DNA from: Acidaminococcus hominis
GTDB lineage: Bacteria; Bacillota; Negativicutes; Acidaminococcales; Acidaminococcaceae
Assembly: GCF_021044795.1 (NCBI RefSeq)
Contig: NZ_JAJNOP010000010.1
DNA length: 64,000 nucleotides
Direction: 5' to 3' (one strand)
In this document: piece after piece, positions 8,123-16,190 of the stretch
Position numbering within the stretch: position 1 is the stretch's first letter
Layout: each line of letters opens with the position of its first letter
Position numbers and translations under genes: made by a program
The notes under the pieces: model-generated
The model's database searches: none
What the model saw: only the letters and a program-made list of their open reading frames with translations
Told to the model about the DNA's origin: nothing

Positions 8123-9870
8123 CATTTACACTATGACGAATGATGGATTTTCTTATGGCATTCTTTACAAACAACAAGTGTTTTCCGCTTTCTTGCAATC
8201 ATCGCCATTTCCCATTGCTCCTTACCTTTGAGGTTTTTCATCTTGTTGATGTGATGAATTTCAAAAGCAATGCCATCACCTTCCGCACCGCATAATTCAC
8301 ATTTACAAGCCTTCAACCTGGCTTCAAGAGAATTTCTTGTGTTGAAATGGATATGGTTCTTCACCGTATCAATGCTTGGTTCGTCAAAGACAGTTCCTCG
8401 TTTGAAGTCCGAGAATTTCACAATCATCATGCGCTTTTTCTCTTTCTTCGTTTTATAAGGAATGCCCCACGACTTTCCGCACTTGAATATCCTCTTTATG
8501 CCTGATATTCTGGTTTTATGCTTCTTAGCAAGTGTTTTCAGACAGCTGTATTCCATCAGATAAACGAAATACGTCAGCTTTGAGAAATTACTGGCTATGC
8601 AGTAATAATTACAGATTCCACGAGTCTGCGAGTTATAGGTATCTACAATTTCAAGGTCAGTAAGACCCGCCATTGAGTTTCTTTGCCATGGGATGAGTTT
8701 GCCGTCCTTACCTTGAATGACAATCTCACGGTCGTACATGAACTTCTCAATCCGCTCCATGGGAATAAGCAATTCCACAGAGTTATTAAGCGTCCGCTGT
8801 AAAACCCCATTGGTTTTCCTTTTGGATTCCTGACATCTGCGCACGTTGATGTCATATCCGAGAAAATGAGCATTGCCGGAACTGTGCGTGATTTTTGTTT
8901 TCTCGTCAGACAATTCCAGTTTTAATCTTGTTGCCACAAACAACGTAAGCTCCTGCTTTATACGCTCCGCATCCTCACGGCTTCCGCTGACACCGATAAT
9001 AAAATCATCAGCATAGCGTACATAGGCGATTTTCTTGTCGGAAGCGTCCTTGTATGGCAATCTGCGCTTTTCCACTTCAAGCTTATGAATCTGTTTTAAC
9101 AGTTCTTTCTTTTCCGCTTCATCAACGCATTCGCCGTAACGCTTTTGCAATTTGACAATTCCTCTCACCTTTTTGCTGTATGCAGGTGTATAGGCATAAT
9201 CAGCAGGCGCATTAAATTCTTTCTGCATGGCTTCTACTTTCTTGTCCAACTCATGCAGATATATATTTGCAAGAATCGGGGAAAGAATGCCGCCCTGCGG
9301 AGTTCCGCTGTATGTCTTGTGGTACTCCCAATTTTCCATGTAGCCCGCTTTCAGAAACTTTCCTATCAGATTTATGAACTTGCTGTCCTTAATCTTCTCA
9401 GAAAGCAGATTCAGCAGAACCGTGTGGTCAATGTTGTCAAAGCATCCCTTAATGTCTCCCTCGACAAACCATTTCGTACTGCGGAAAGAACGGCTGATTT
9501 CTTTCAGCGCTGAGTGACAGCTTCTATTCGGTCTGAATCCGTGCGAATGAGTACTGAAAACAGGCTCATAGATTACTTCAAGTATCTGCCGTATCGCATC
9601 CTGTATCAGTTTGTCTCTGAATGACGGAATACCTAATGGACGCATTTTTCCGTTGCGCTTAGGAATGTAGACACGTTTTACCGCTTTTGGCTCATAGGTT
9701 TGGTTTTTCAGTTCATCAATAATCTGATTCACATATTCCTTTCCAAAACCGTCAGCCGTATCATTGTCCACACCCTCAGTTCCTGCGCCCTTGTTTGCGT
9801 AAAGGTTCTTGTATGCGGTCATGTAAATATCCTCACAAACTCCACATATTTTATGCGTTCTTTCGTTATG
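8026..9870 (-). mobile_element. Group II intron, 5'-truncated
   Basis: A reverse-transcriptase ORF is followed by RNA domains V and VI and a 3' end reading CTACTCTAC, immediately joined to portal coding sequence at 8025. The ~500-600 bases of domains I-III that normally precede the ORF are absent; only about 30 bases separate the ORF start from a chromosomal gene fragment. The 5' limit is therefore approximate (about 9833-9890). Without domain I it cannot self-splice. The element may have come from incomplete retrotransposition or from a later deletion. Confidence 0.85.
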
Positions 9871-9873
9871 CAC
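8131..9873 (-). CDS. ltrA: Group II intron reverse transcriptase/maturase
   Basis: This intron-encoded protein of up to 580 residues has RT domains with RVYIPKRNGKMRPLGIP, SHGFRPNRSCH, GTPQGGILSP and the catalytic YADD at about 287-290. A maturase domain X follows, then a C-terminal HNH endonuclease (CELCG near 525, HHINKMKNLKGK, CKECHKKIH). It would assist splicing and retrohoming. The first ~18 residues look non-native: related proteins have about 30 more residues before the YxTAYKNLYANKG motif. The N-terminus is therefore probably truncated at the deletion junction and the annotated start is uncertain. Confidence 0.88.
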   Translation of the reverse strand: MHNERTHKICGVCEDIYMTAYKNLYANKGAGTEGVDNDTADGFGKEYVNQIIDELKNQTYEPKAVKRVYIPKRNGKMRPLGIPSFRDKLIQDAIRQILEVIYEPVFSTHSHGFRPNRSCHSALKEISRSFRSTKWFVEGDIKGCFDNIDHTVLLNLLSEKIKDSKFINLIGKFLKAGYMENWEYHKTYSGTPQGGILSPILANIYLHELDKKVEAMQKEFNAPADYAYTPAYSKKVRGIVKLQKRYGECVDEAEKKELLKQIHKLEVEKRRLPYKDASDKKIAYVRYADDFIIGVSGSREDAERIKQELTLFVATRLKLELSDEKTKITHSSGNAHFLGYDINVRRCQESKRKTNGVLQRTLNNSVELLIPMERIEKFMYDREIVIQGKDGKLIPWQRNSMAGLTDLEIVDTYNSQTRGICNYYCIASNFSKLTYFVYLMEYSCLKTLAKKHKTRISGIKRIFKCGKSWGIPYKTKKEKKRMMIVKFSDFKRGTVFDEPSIDTVKNHIHFNTRNSLEARLKACKCELCGAEGDGIAFEIHHINKMKNLKGKEQWEMAMIARKRKTLVVCKECHKKIHHSS

Positions 9874-9906
9874 ACTTTTTGTTGTTTTGTATCAATCCCA
9901 ACGTCA

Positions 9907-10401
9907 TTACGTCAGCTGATAGGGCGTCAGCCCATAGGTTTCCAAATAAGGGGTCAAGTCCAGCAGCACCTCATCCACCGAATACACGTGGATATCTTCC
10001 GGAGCCAAAAAGCGCAGATATACGCCGTAGACCCGGACACTGTACTCCATATAAAGCGCCATCCGGGGCATCGCCGTAATATAGGTCAATTTCTGGGAAG
10101 GATCCGCCTTCAGTACCCGGTCGGAAGCCGATTCTCCCTGGAAGTGCCGCCCCGGCGCCATGGCCCGCCGGTCCGCATTGATTTCCCCCACCTGCCGGAT
10201 TACCTCGAACAAACGGGGCCGTCCAGGTACCCCACGGGCCTTGAGAGCCGGGGAAACCGCCAAGCAGATGGTTTTATCCGTCCGGGACTGATCCGCCACC
10301 ACCAGGCACGCATCCAAGGGATTCAGCCCCCGTTCCACACATTCCACCGAAGCATAAAAAGATTTTAAGTCAATGGCCGCATAGACCTTTCCTTTCGCCA
10401 T
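9907..10401 (-). pseudogene. Y-family DNA polymerase (UmuC/DinB-like), 5' fragment
   Basis: The 164-residue product begins MAKGKVYAAIDLKSFYASVE, the metal-binding palm start of Y-family translesion polymerases. It reaches IHVYSVDEVLLDLTPYL, where the second acidic motif normally sits (SIDE). Full-length relatives have about 420-500 residues; the fingers, thumb and little-finger domains are missing here. The gene stops at TPYQLT, just before the group II intron remnant, so it has been cut by the event that joined the prophage. Its SOS-type promoter is intact upstream. The start is supported by a GAGGGAG site. Confidence 0.85.
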
Positions 10402-10440
10402 AGTACTCCCTCACTCTTTGTTCGTTTATTATAACTTATT

Positions 10441-10454
10441 CGAACATTTGTTCG
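10441..10454 (-). promoter_or_regulatory. LexA (SOS) box
   Basis: The perfect palindrome CGAACAAATGTTCG matches the Gram-positive LexA consensus (CGAAC-N4-GTTCG class). It lies about 40 bases upstream of the polymerase start. A TATAAT -10 element at 10427-10432 sits just downstream, so bound LexA would cover the -35 region. An additional CGAAC half-site occurs nearer the gene. Confidence 0.85.
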
Positions 10455-10527
10455 TTTATACTATAGCATAAACCCCCAGGGTAAGACAAGCCCCCTTTGC
10501 AGCTGCTTTCCCGCAGCAGCCCAAAAG

Positions 10528-10566
10528 GGCACAAAAAAAGAGCCGTGACCTAAGCCACGACCCTTT
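10528..10566 (-). terminator. Rho-independent terminator after yqeY
   Basis: On the minus strand GGGTCGTGGC pairs with the GTCACGGCTCT arm, allowing G-U pairs, and a run of seven T follows. It lies about ten bases past the yqeY stop. Confidence 0.75.
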
Positions 10567-10575
10567 GTTTTGCGC

Positions 10576-11025
10576 TTATTGCAGGAGAGCTTTGACAATG
10601 GCATTTACCCGCTGGCCAGAAGCCCGGCCTTGGGTCTGGGCCATTACCGTACCCATTACCTTCCCCATATCCTTCATGGATTTGGCACCCGTCTTGGCAA
10701 TGGCGGCTTGAACGATTTCTTTCAGTTCGTCGTCGCTTAATTGCTGGGGCAGGTACTTTTTCAAAATGGCAATTTCCTGCTCATTTTTCTCTACCATTTC
10801 AGGACGATTGGCATCCTTGATTTCTTGGATGGTATCTTCTCTCTGCTTAATTTCTTTCATAATGACAGCCATGACAGCGTCATCTTTCAGCTCTGTCTTT
10901 TCGTCAATTTCCTTATTCCGAATGGCAGCCCATACCATACGCAGAACGGTCAACTGCAATTTGCCGTTTTCCCGATCCTTCATGGCGTGCTTCATATCGG
11001 TTTGTAAGATTTCTCGTAAAGACAC
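10576..11025 (-). CDS. yqeY: GatB/YqeY domain protein
   Basis: This 149-residue protein is homologous to the C-terminal tRNA-binding domain of amidotransferase subunit GatB. It contains LRMVWAAIRNKEID, EIAILKKYLPQQLSDDEL and DMGKVMGTVMAQTQGRASG, all diagnostic for YqeY. Its exact role is unknown. It follows rpsU in the same orientation, a pairing conserved across Firmicutes, and shares the rpsU promoter and the terminator downstream. The start is GTG with a GGGGG site. Confidence 0.92.
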   Translation of the reverse strand: MSLREILQTDMKHAMKDRENGKLQLTVLRMVWAAIRNKEIDEKTELKDDAVMAVIMKEIKQREDTIQEIKDANRPEMVEKNEQEIAILKKYLPQQLSDDELKEIVQAAIAKTGAKSMKDMGKVMGTVMAQTQGRASGQRVNAIVKALLQ

Positions 11026-11051
11026 CTTAAAGCCCCCAAATCATAAAATGA

Positions 11052-11228
11052 TTATCTGGATTTGCGTTTTCTGGCAGCTTCAGACTTTTTCTTGCGTCTT
11101 ACGCTGGGCTTTTCGTAGTGTTCGCGCTTTCTTACTTCGGACAGAACGCCAGCTTTCTGCGTAGCACGTTTGAAACGACGCAGTGCGCTGTCCAAAGATT
11201 CAGTTTTGCCAACTTTAATCTCAGTCAT
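11052..11228 (-). CDS. rpsU: 30S ribosomal protein bS21
   Basis: A 58-residue highly basic protein beginning MTEIKVGKTESLDSALRRF and ending in a Lys/Arg-rich tail (RRKKKSEAARKRKSR). It is the normal length and sequence of bS21, which binds near the 3' end of 16S rRNA and helps initiation. A GGAGGGAGG ribosome binding site lies upstream of the ATG. It is the first gene of the rpsU-yqeY unit, with a near-consensus promoter. Confidence 0.96.
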   Translation of the reverse strand: MTEIKVGKTESLDSALRRFKRATQKAGVLSEVRKREHYEKPSVRRKKKSEAARKRKSR

Positions 11229-11285
11229 CTATATCCCTCCCTCCACGATCTCTTTCGGGAAGTGTTTTAACATTAACACCTAGCC

Positions 11286-11315
11286 ATTATACATTAAACC
11301 AGGCGTCTCTGTCAA
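11286..11315 (-). promoter_or_regulatory. Promoter of rpsU-yqeY
   Basis: The -35 element TTGACA (11310-11315) and -10 element TATAAT (11286-11291) are both perfect, with an 18-base spacer. It lies about 60 bases upstream of rpsU. Confidence 0.85.
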
Positions 11316-11320
11316 CAACA

Positions 11321-11656
11321 TTAGCAGGGAGGCCAGCCTAATTCCTTTCCTCCCAAGACATGGAAATGCAGATGGGGAACCGTTTGTCCGCCTTCTGCGC
11401 CAGTGTTCACCACAACACGGAACCCTTTTTCCAAAATACCCAATTTCTTGGTAATCTCAGGAAGAATCTTTTGAACATGAGTCAGCACCTCGGGGGATGC
11501 CGTCAAAATGTTTTCCGAATGTTCCTTGGGGATAATCAGGACATGAACGGGCGCACCCGGGTTCAAGTCATTGATTACGATGACCTTGTCATCTTCATAG
11601 ACCCGCTCGCTGGGAATTTCACCTGCAACAATCTTGCAAAAAATACAATCTGACAT
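11321..11656 (-). CDS. HIT-family nucleotide-binding protein
   Basis: This 111-residue histidine triad protein begins MSDCIFCKIVAGEIPSERV, has the adenine-site NDLNPGAPVHVLIIPKEH segment, and ends with the triad HLHFHVLGG. Members hydrolyse or bind purine nucleotide phosphoramidates such as AMP conjugates. Two cysteines (CIFC) near the N-terminus may bind zinc. It sits between mtaB and rpsU, a common Firmicute arrangement. Confidence 0.92.
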   Translation of the reverse strand: MSDCIFCKIVAGEIPSERVYEDDKVIVINDLNPGAPVHVLIIPKEHSENILTASPEVLTHVQKILPEITKKLGILEKGFRVVVNTGAEGGQTVPHLHFHVLGGKELGWPPC

Positions 11657-11690
11657 AATTTCACCCCCTGCCGACTAAAATTTGGTACTT

Positions 11691-13004
11691 TTATATTATA
11701 ACACCGTTCATGCCGTCTTCAAATAGAGAATCCAGCCGAACTGGGGTTATTTTTCCTTCCAGATCCTGGTCACTGTGGGTATACACCCGAATATAGCCAG
11801 GGGTCAAGCCTTCCCAGTACCCTTCCTTGTTCACCTGCTCCCACAGGACAGAGGATTCCGCCCCCAGCAGGGTTTTCCGGAAGGCTTCGTGACCTTCGGC
11901 GTCAATCACTTCCAGCCGGTGCACCCGTTCCTGTTTCTCCTTGTTGGAGAGCTGGCCGGGCATCACCGCTGCCGGCGTTCCCTTTCTTTGGGAATAGGGA
12001 AAAATGTGGATCTTGCTGAACTGGCAGCTGCGGATAAAGTCCAAGGAGGCCTGGAAATCTTCTTCCGTTTCTCCCGGGAAGCCTACAATGACGTCGGTGG
12101 TAATGGCTACCCCCGGCACCAGGCTGCGAATCCGCTCCAGGAGACCTGCAAAGTCTGCGGTGGTATAGGGACGATGCATCCGTTTTAACGTAGCGTCACA
12201 GCCCGCCTGCAAGGGCAGATGGAGATGGGCACACAGCCGGGAATCTTCCTGCATCACCTGAAGCAATGCGTCTTCCACCTCCACGGATTCCAAAGAGCCC
12301 AGGCGTACCCGGCGCACCTCCGGTACGGAAAGGGCGGCCTTTACCGCATCGGACAGCCGGTAGCCCTGGCCGTCTTCCTTGCCGTAGCAGCCCAGATGGA
12401 TGCCCAGCAACACGATTTCCTTAAAGCCCTGATCCACCAGCCGCTGGGTTTCTTCACGGATGCTTTCCAGGGAACGGGAACGGAGATGACCTCTGGCGTA
12501 GGGAATGATGCAATAGGAGCAGTATTGGTCGCAGCCTTCCTGGATTTTCAGGAACGCCCGGTCCCGGCTTTCGTCCACGGCCGCTTCCATAGCCTCAAAG
12601 CTCCGGCCAATGGGCAGCTCGTGAACAGCGTTTAAGGGTACAGCTTGCTCCGCTTCATCCTCCTGCAGCCGCTGCTGCACCAGCTCCACCACCTTGCTCC
12701 GGTCCTGGTTGCCAATGAGCAGGTCCACTCCGTCAATATGGGCTACCTCGTCAGGGGAAGTCTGGGGATAGCAGCCCGTTACCACGATAAGCGGCTTGGG
12801 GTCCCGTTTGGCTGCCCGGCGGATCATCTTCCGGGACTTGCTCTGACCCATATTGGTCACCACGCAGGTATTGATCAGATAGATGTCCGCAGGCTGCTCA
12901 AAATCCACAATCGTAAAGCCGGCTTCCCGGAACAATTTCTCCATGGATGCAGTATCCGATTGGTTTACCTTGCAGCCCAAGGTATAAAAAGCTATTTTTT
13001 TCAT
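11691..13004 (-). CDS. mtaB: tRNA (N6-L-threonylcarbamoyladenosine37) methylthiotransferase
   Basis: A 437-residue radical-SAM methylthiotransferase that converts t6A37 to ms2t6A37 in tRNAs reading ANN codons. The N-terminal MTTase domain has cluster cysteines in TLGCKVNQSDT, NTCVVTN and VTGCYPQ. The radical-SAM motif is CDQYCSYCIIPYARG, and a TRAM domain lies at the C-terminus. Sequence details (LGCKVNQ, PYARG) favour MtaB over MiaB or RimO. It lies six bases downstream of rsmE and is probably co-transcribed with it. Confidence 0.92.
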   Translation of the reverse strand: MKKIAFYTLGCKVNQSDTASMEKLFREAGFTIVDFEQPADIYLINTCVVTNMGQSKSRKMIRRAAKRDPKPLIVVTGCYPQTSPDEVAHIDGVDLLIGNQDRSKVVELVQQRLQEDEAEQAVPLNAVHELPIGRSFEAMEAAVDESRDRAFLKIQEGCDQYCSYCIIPYARGHLRSRSLESIREETQRLVDQGFKEIVLLGIHLGCYGKEDGQGYRLSDAVKAALSVPEVRRVRLGSLESVEVEDALLQVMQEDSRLCAHLHLPLQAGCDATLKRMHRPYTTADFAGLLERIRSLVPGVAITTDVIVGFPGETEEDFQASLDFIRSCQFSKIHIFPYSQRKGTPAAVMPGQLSNKEKQERVHRLEVIDAEGHEAFRKTLLGAESSVLWEQVNKEGYWEGLTPGYIRVYTHSDQDLEGKITPVRLDSLFEDGMNGVII

Positions 13005-13009
13005 CTATC

Positions 13010-13744
13010 TTATCCTCCCAAATTTCCTGTTTCGTACATGATGGCCGTAAGGGCCGCCAGGGCGGCGGTCTCCGTGCGCATAATCCGGGGCCCCAGGCTG
13101 ACGGACGCCCAGCCCAGCTTCTGGCTCAGGGCGAACTCGTCCTTGCTGATGCCCCCCTCGGGGCCAATAATCAGGGCCGCCGTCTTGGCCTCCTGCTGTA
13201 CCTGAAGAGCCTGGCGAATGCCCTGCCCGTCCTCTACTTCGTAAGCAATGATTTTCAGTTCTGCCGTACAGCCCTGGAGTACTTCTTTAAAAGCTCTCAC
13301 CGGCAGCACCTGGGGAATGATATCCCGCTTGCTTTGTTTGGCCGCTGCCTCGGCAATTTTCTGCCACCGTTCCAGCTTCTTTTCGGCCTTAACAGGGTCC
13401 AGCTTTACCACCGAATGGTCCATCACAGCCGGCTGGATGGCCGTCACCCCCAGCTCAATGGCCTTTTGGATAACCCATTCCAGCTTGTCCTGCTTGGGCA
13501 GGCCCTGGATCAGGGTTACCTGCACCGAGGGTTCGTGGCAGCGTTCAATTTTTTCTACCAGGGACAGCGCCACCTGATGCTCCGTAAAGCCGGTAATTTC
13601 CATCAGGGCCGTTACCTGGTCCAGGCTGACAATCTGCACCTGATCCCCAGCCTTCATCCGCAGCACGTGGGAAATGTGGTGGGCATCCTGCCCGTCAATA
13701 ACCATTTCCGGTGCAAAATTCCGGGGTACAAAAAAACGATACAC
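13010..13744 (-). CDS. rsmE: 16S rRNA (uracil1498-N3)-methyltransferase
   Basis: A 244-residue SPOUT-fold methyltransferase for U1498 of 16S rRNA. It contains HHISHVLRMKAGDQV, QGLPKQDKLEWVIQKAIELGV and the knot region IIGPEGGISKDEF with LGPRIMRTETA. The start is a GTG at 13744 (MYRFFVPRNF), supported by GGGAGG about eight bases upstream; longer frames would run into prmA. It follows prmA by four bases, the usual pairing. Confidence 0.93.
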   Translation of the reverse strand: MYRFFVPRNFAPEMVIDGQDAHHISHVLRMKAGDQVQIVSLDQVTALMEITGFTEHQVALSLVEKIERCHEPSVQVTLIQGLPKQDKLEWVIQKAIELGVTAIQPAVMDHSVVKLDPVKAEKKLERWQKIAEAAAKQSKRDIIPQVLPVRAFKEVLQGCTAELKIIAYEVEDGQGIRQALQVQQEAKTAALIIGPEGGISKDEFALSQKLGWASVSLGPRIMRTETAALAALTAIMYETGNLGG

Positions 13745-13748
13745 AGCC

Positions 13749-14690
13749 TTATGCCTCCCTGCCCATGGTAATGGCGGTCCAGCCAGCTTTCCGGCTGACC
13801 TGAAGAATCTGGAAGCCCTGCTCCTTAGCAGCTGCTTCCACATCCGGGAACCGTTCTTCAATGACGCCACTGGCCAGGAACTTACCGCCAGGAGCCAGTT
13901 TGGCAGCTACCTCCGGCAGCACCAGAATGATGATGTCCGCAATAATGTTGGCGATGATAATATCCGCCTGACCATTGGTATCGTCCAGCAGGTTCCCCTG
14001 CTTTACGTCAATTCTGTCGGAAAGGCCGTTTAGGGCAATATTTTCCTTGGCCACTTCTACAGCCTTGGCGTCGATGTCCACCGCTTCCACAGTTTTGGCA
14101 CCCAAAAGGGCGGCCGTCATGGCCAAAATCCCGCTGCCGGTACCTACGTCAAATACCGTGCAATCCGGGTTCACCAGCTCTTCCAGCCGCTGGATGCACA
14201 TACTGGTGGTGGCGTGGGTGCCGGTACCGAAGGCCATCCCCGGATCCAGGGAGATGACCAAATCCCCTTCCTGGGGTTCATAGGTTTCCCAGGTGGGTTT
14301 AATCACCGTTCTCTTCCCTACCCGTTTGGTGTGGAAGAATTGCTTCCACTGATTGGCCCAGTCCTTTTCGCTAATCTGCCGGAACAAGGTGGCCCCAAAC
14401 CGGCACTTGCCCAGCCGAGCTTCAATTTCCTGCATACCGTTTTCAATGGCCTCCAGGCGCTGCTGAAGCTCCTGGTTTTCCGGATAGTAGGCCGTTACCG
14501 TCACCACTTCCGTATTTTCCTGGGCAGGAATATCGCACAGTTCCCAGGTGGCGTGTTCCCGCAGCTCATTGAGCAGCAGGGGGTCTTCAATTTCCACGCC
14601 ATTTCTGGCGCCCACTTCCCGCAGCAGTTCGGCTACCGCTTCCACCGCTTCGTGAGTGACTTTCAAGCTGACTTGCAGCCAAGTTTCCAT
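13749..14690 (-). CDS. prmA: Ribosomal protein L11 methyltransferase
   Basis: A 313-residue class I methyltransferase that trimethylates uL11. It has the SAM motif VFDVGTGSGILAM, the upstream LDPGMAFGTGTHATT and IIIANIIADII, which correspond to the catalytic NPPY-like region. The start METWLQV at 14690 has AGGAG seven bases upstream. It is the first gene of prmA-rsmE-mtaB, with a promoter at 14778-14805 and a leader hairpin. Confidence 0.94.
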   Translation of the reverse strand: METWLQVSLKVTHEAVEAVAELLREVGARNGVEIEDPLLLNELREHATWELCDIPAQENTEVVTVTAYYPENQELQQRLEAIENGMQEIEARLGKCRFGATLFRQISEKDWANQWKQFFHTKRVGKRTVIKPTWETYEPQEGDLVISLDPGMAFGTGTHATTSMCIQRLEELVNPDCTVFDVGTGSGILAMTAALLGAKTVEAVDIDAKAVEVAKENIALNGLSDRIDVKQGNLLDDTNGQADIIIANIIADIIILVLPEVAAKLAPGGKFLASGVIEERFPDVEAAAKEQGFQILQVSRKAGWTAITMGREA

Positions 14691-14724
14691 TTGCATTCTC
14701 CTTTGTCTTCCAAACAAACTTCTC

Positions 14725-14754
14725 AGCAGCTTTCCAGACCTTTCTGGAGCTGCT
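14725..14754 (-). promoter_or_regulatory. Leader hairpin of prmA operon
   Basis: AGCAGC...CCAGA and TCTGG...GCTGCT form a ~12-bp stem with a small bulge in the 5' leader, about 35 bases before prmA. No T-run follows, so it is not an obvious terminator and could be a regulatory or stability element. Confidence 0.6.
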
Positions 14755-14777
14755 GTCTATTTATGCGCAATCATTAT

Positions 14778-14805
14778 ATTATACCTTATTTTTCCCCGTC
14801 CGTCA
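14778..14805 (-). promoter_or_regulatory. Promoter of prmA-rsmE-mtaB
   Basis: TGACGG (14800-14805) and TATAAT (14778-14783) are separated by 16 bases, with a second overlapping TATAAT five bases on. Confidence 0.6.
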
Positions 14806-14832
14806 CGGACCCCGCCCCTAAGGGACACGAAA

Positions 14833-14868
14833 GCCCCCGCACCGCAGATTGCTCCGCAGCCCGAGGGC
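14833..14868 (-). terminator. Terminator-like hairpin
   Basis: A long GC-rich stem with G-U pairs (GCCCTCGGGCTGCGG arm) lies just past the stop at 14875, followed by a weak T-tract (TTTCG). Confidence 0.6.
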
Positions 14869-14874
14869 CTGATT

Positions 14875-15285
14875 TTACGCTGATTTTTCCTGCATAGCCT
14901 GTGCCAGTTTCTCTTCCTTTTTGGTCAGCTGCTTTAACCGCTTGAGGGCCAACAGGAACCAGGGCAGGTTCTTGTCATCCAGGACGTATTCGCTGAGAGA
15001 ATGCTCCGTCACCTGAAGCCAGCGGGAGTAGATGCCGCTGCCCAGGAGAAGGGGATCCTCTATCTGAAAAATCACCTGTTCCAGGGTTTCCCAATCCTGG
15101 TAAGCTCCTTTGGAATACGCCTTGCTAAAGCCCTTTCCCTGGTCCGCTTTGAAGCCCAGGGCAGTGCATTCCTCTCCAAAGACGCTTTCCTCCACCACAT
15201 CAATGGGGGTCATGGGGTCCTTGTACAGGATCAGATATTTTTTGGCGAATTTATGAATGTCTTTCCGGTTCTTTAAAGCCTTCAT
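14875..15285 (-). CDS. Protein of unknown function (paralogue of 39612-40421)
   Basis: I do not recognise this 136-residue protein. It starts MKALKNRKDIHKFAKKYLIL; the ATG at 15285 is chosen because GGAGG lies eight bases upstream. Most of it aligns with the C-terminal ~115 residues of the protein at 39612-40421. Shared motifs are H-x-FA-x-K, C-x2-LGF-x-x-D-x-G-x-GF-x-K-x-Y, LLGS-x-IYS-x-W and FLL-x-L-x-RL-x2-LTK. No signal peptide, membrane segment or catalytic motif is apparent. It appears monocistronic, with its own promoter and terminator. Confidence 0.8.
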   Translation of the reverse strand: MKALKNRKDIHKFAKKYLILYKDPMTPIDVVEESVFGEECTALGFKADQGKGFSKAYSKGAYQDWETLEQVIFQIEDPLLLGSGIYSRWLQVTEHSLSEYVLDDKNLPWFLLALKRLKQLTKKEEKLAQAMQEKSA

Positions 15286-15382
15286 GCTGTTCTCCTCCAC
15301 TGCCGCACTTCCTGGAGAAAAGCAGCAGCGCTATACCTTTTATGCATAAACAAATCCATTTTCCCAGCTTCTAACGTCTTCT

Positions 15383-15410
15383 AGTATAGCAGAGATTTAA
15401 CATTTTGCAA
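15383..15410 (-). promoter_or_regulatory. Promoter of the unknown gene at 14875-15285
   Basis: TTGCAA (15405-15410) and TATACT (15383-15388) are separated by 16 bases. The rest of the gene-free interval 15286-15590 is AT-rich and shows nothing else recognisable. Confidence 0.6.
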
Positions 15411-15590
15411 TGTTTTTCTTTTCACAGTCAATTCTTTACTAACCACAGGTTTTTTGCAAGAAAACATTCCCATTTCGTATCAATTTATACACAAAATAGG
15501 GATCCGTACCTGCCTTTGTCCCCCGCTTTGCCAATTGCAAACTTTTGGGCTTCCCTTTTAAAGCAGCGGACCGCATACCCCCAGGACGCC

Positions 15591-15615
15591 AAAAAGGATG
15601 CGCCTTGGCGCATCC
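15591..15615. terminator. Bidirectional terminator after asp23
   Basis: GGATGCGCC and GCGCATCC form a tight stem with a short loop; T-runs flank it on both strands. It lies just past the Asp23 stop. Confidence 0.85.
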
Positions 15616-15626
15616 TTTTCCCGCAC

Positions 15627-16112
15627 TTATTCTTCTGCAGTTTCCGCAGCCGGCTGTTCTTCCGCAGTTTCTTCCACAGTTTCAGCCGCCGCTTCTTCCC
15701 CTTCTGCCGGCACTTCCTCTGCTTCTACAGCTTCCGGTTCGGGTTGGGGCTGAACTAGCCTCACCACCACTACATCCACGGCATCTACGGCGTAGTCGGT
15801 AATGGCAACCGTTTCCCGCACTACTGCTTCCCGCAGGGCTTCCACCACTTCAGGGATATTGGCCCCGTATTCCACGCTGACCTTCACCTCAAAGCTCACA
15901 TGGCCTTTTTTCACCGTGCCGCTTTCTTCCACGGACGCATCCGTTTTCTTTACGGCAATCTGGGACGTAATCTTGTCCGTCATCCGTTTGGCCAGGGAAA
16001 AGAAAGAGCCGCCTTCATTTAAGGTCAAAGATACGTGCTCCACCTTACCTACAGCAATCCGCACAAGTTCCGTAAAGACTTCTTCACTGATGATGGTTTT
16101 GCCTTGAATCAT
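15627..16112 (-). CDS. Asp23/Gls24 family envelope stress protein
   Basis: A 161-residue member of the alkaline-shock (Asp23/Gls24) family. The conserved core spans residues 1-115 (KTIISEEVFTELVRIA, VSFEVKVSVEYGANIPEV, REAVVRETVAITDYAVDAVDVVV). A Glu/Ala/Pro-rich acidic tail of about 45 residues follows. Family members are cytoplasmic but often linked to the membrane and envelope stress. The acidic tail is unusual compared with the basic Staphylococcus Asp23 C-terminus. Confidence 0.88.
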   Translation of the reverse strand: MIQGKTIISEEVFTELVRIAVGKVEHVSLTLNEGGSFFSLAKRMTDKITSQIAVKKTDASVEESGTVKKGHVSFEVKVSVEYGANIPEVVEALREAVVRETVAITDYAVDAVDVVVVRLVQPQPEPEAVEAEEVPAEGEEAAAETVEETAEEQPAAETAEE

Positions 16113-16190
16113 ACCAATCCCTCCTTACAATACAGAAAGGGAGAAGGACAATGGTTTGCGTCCTCCTCCCTTCTTACAGCGCCGCAGCGC

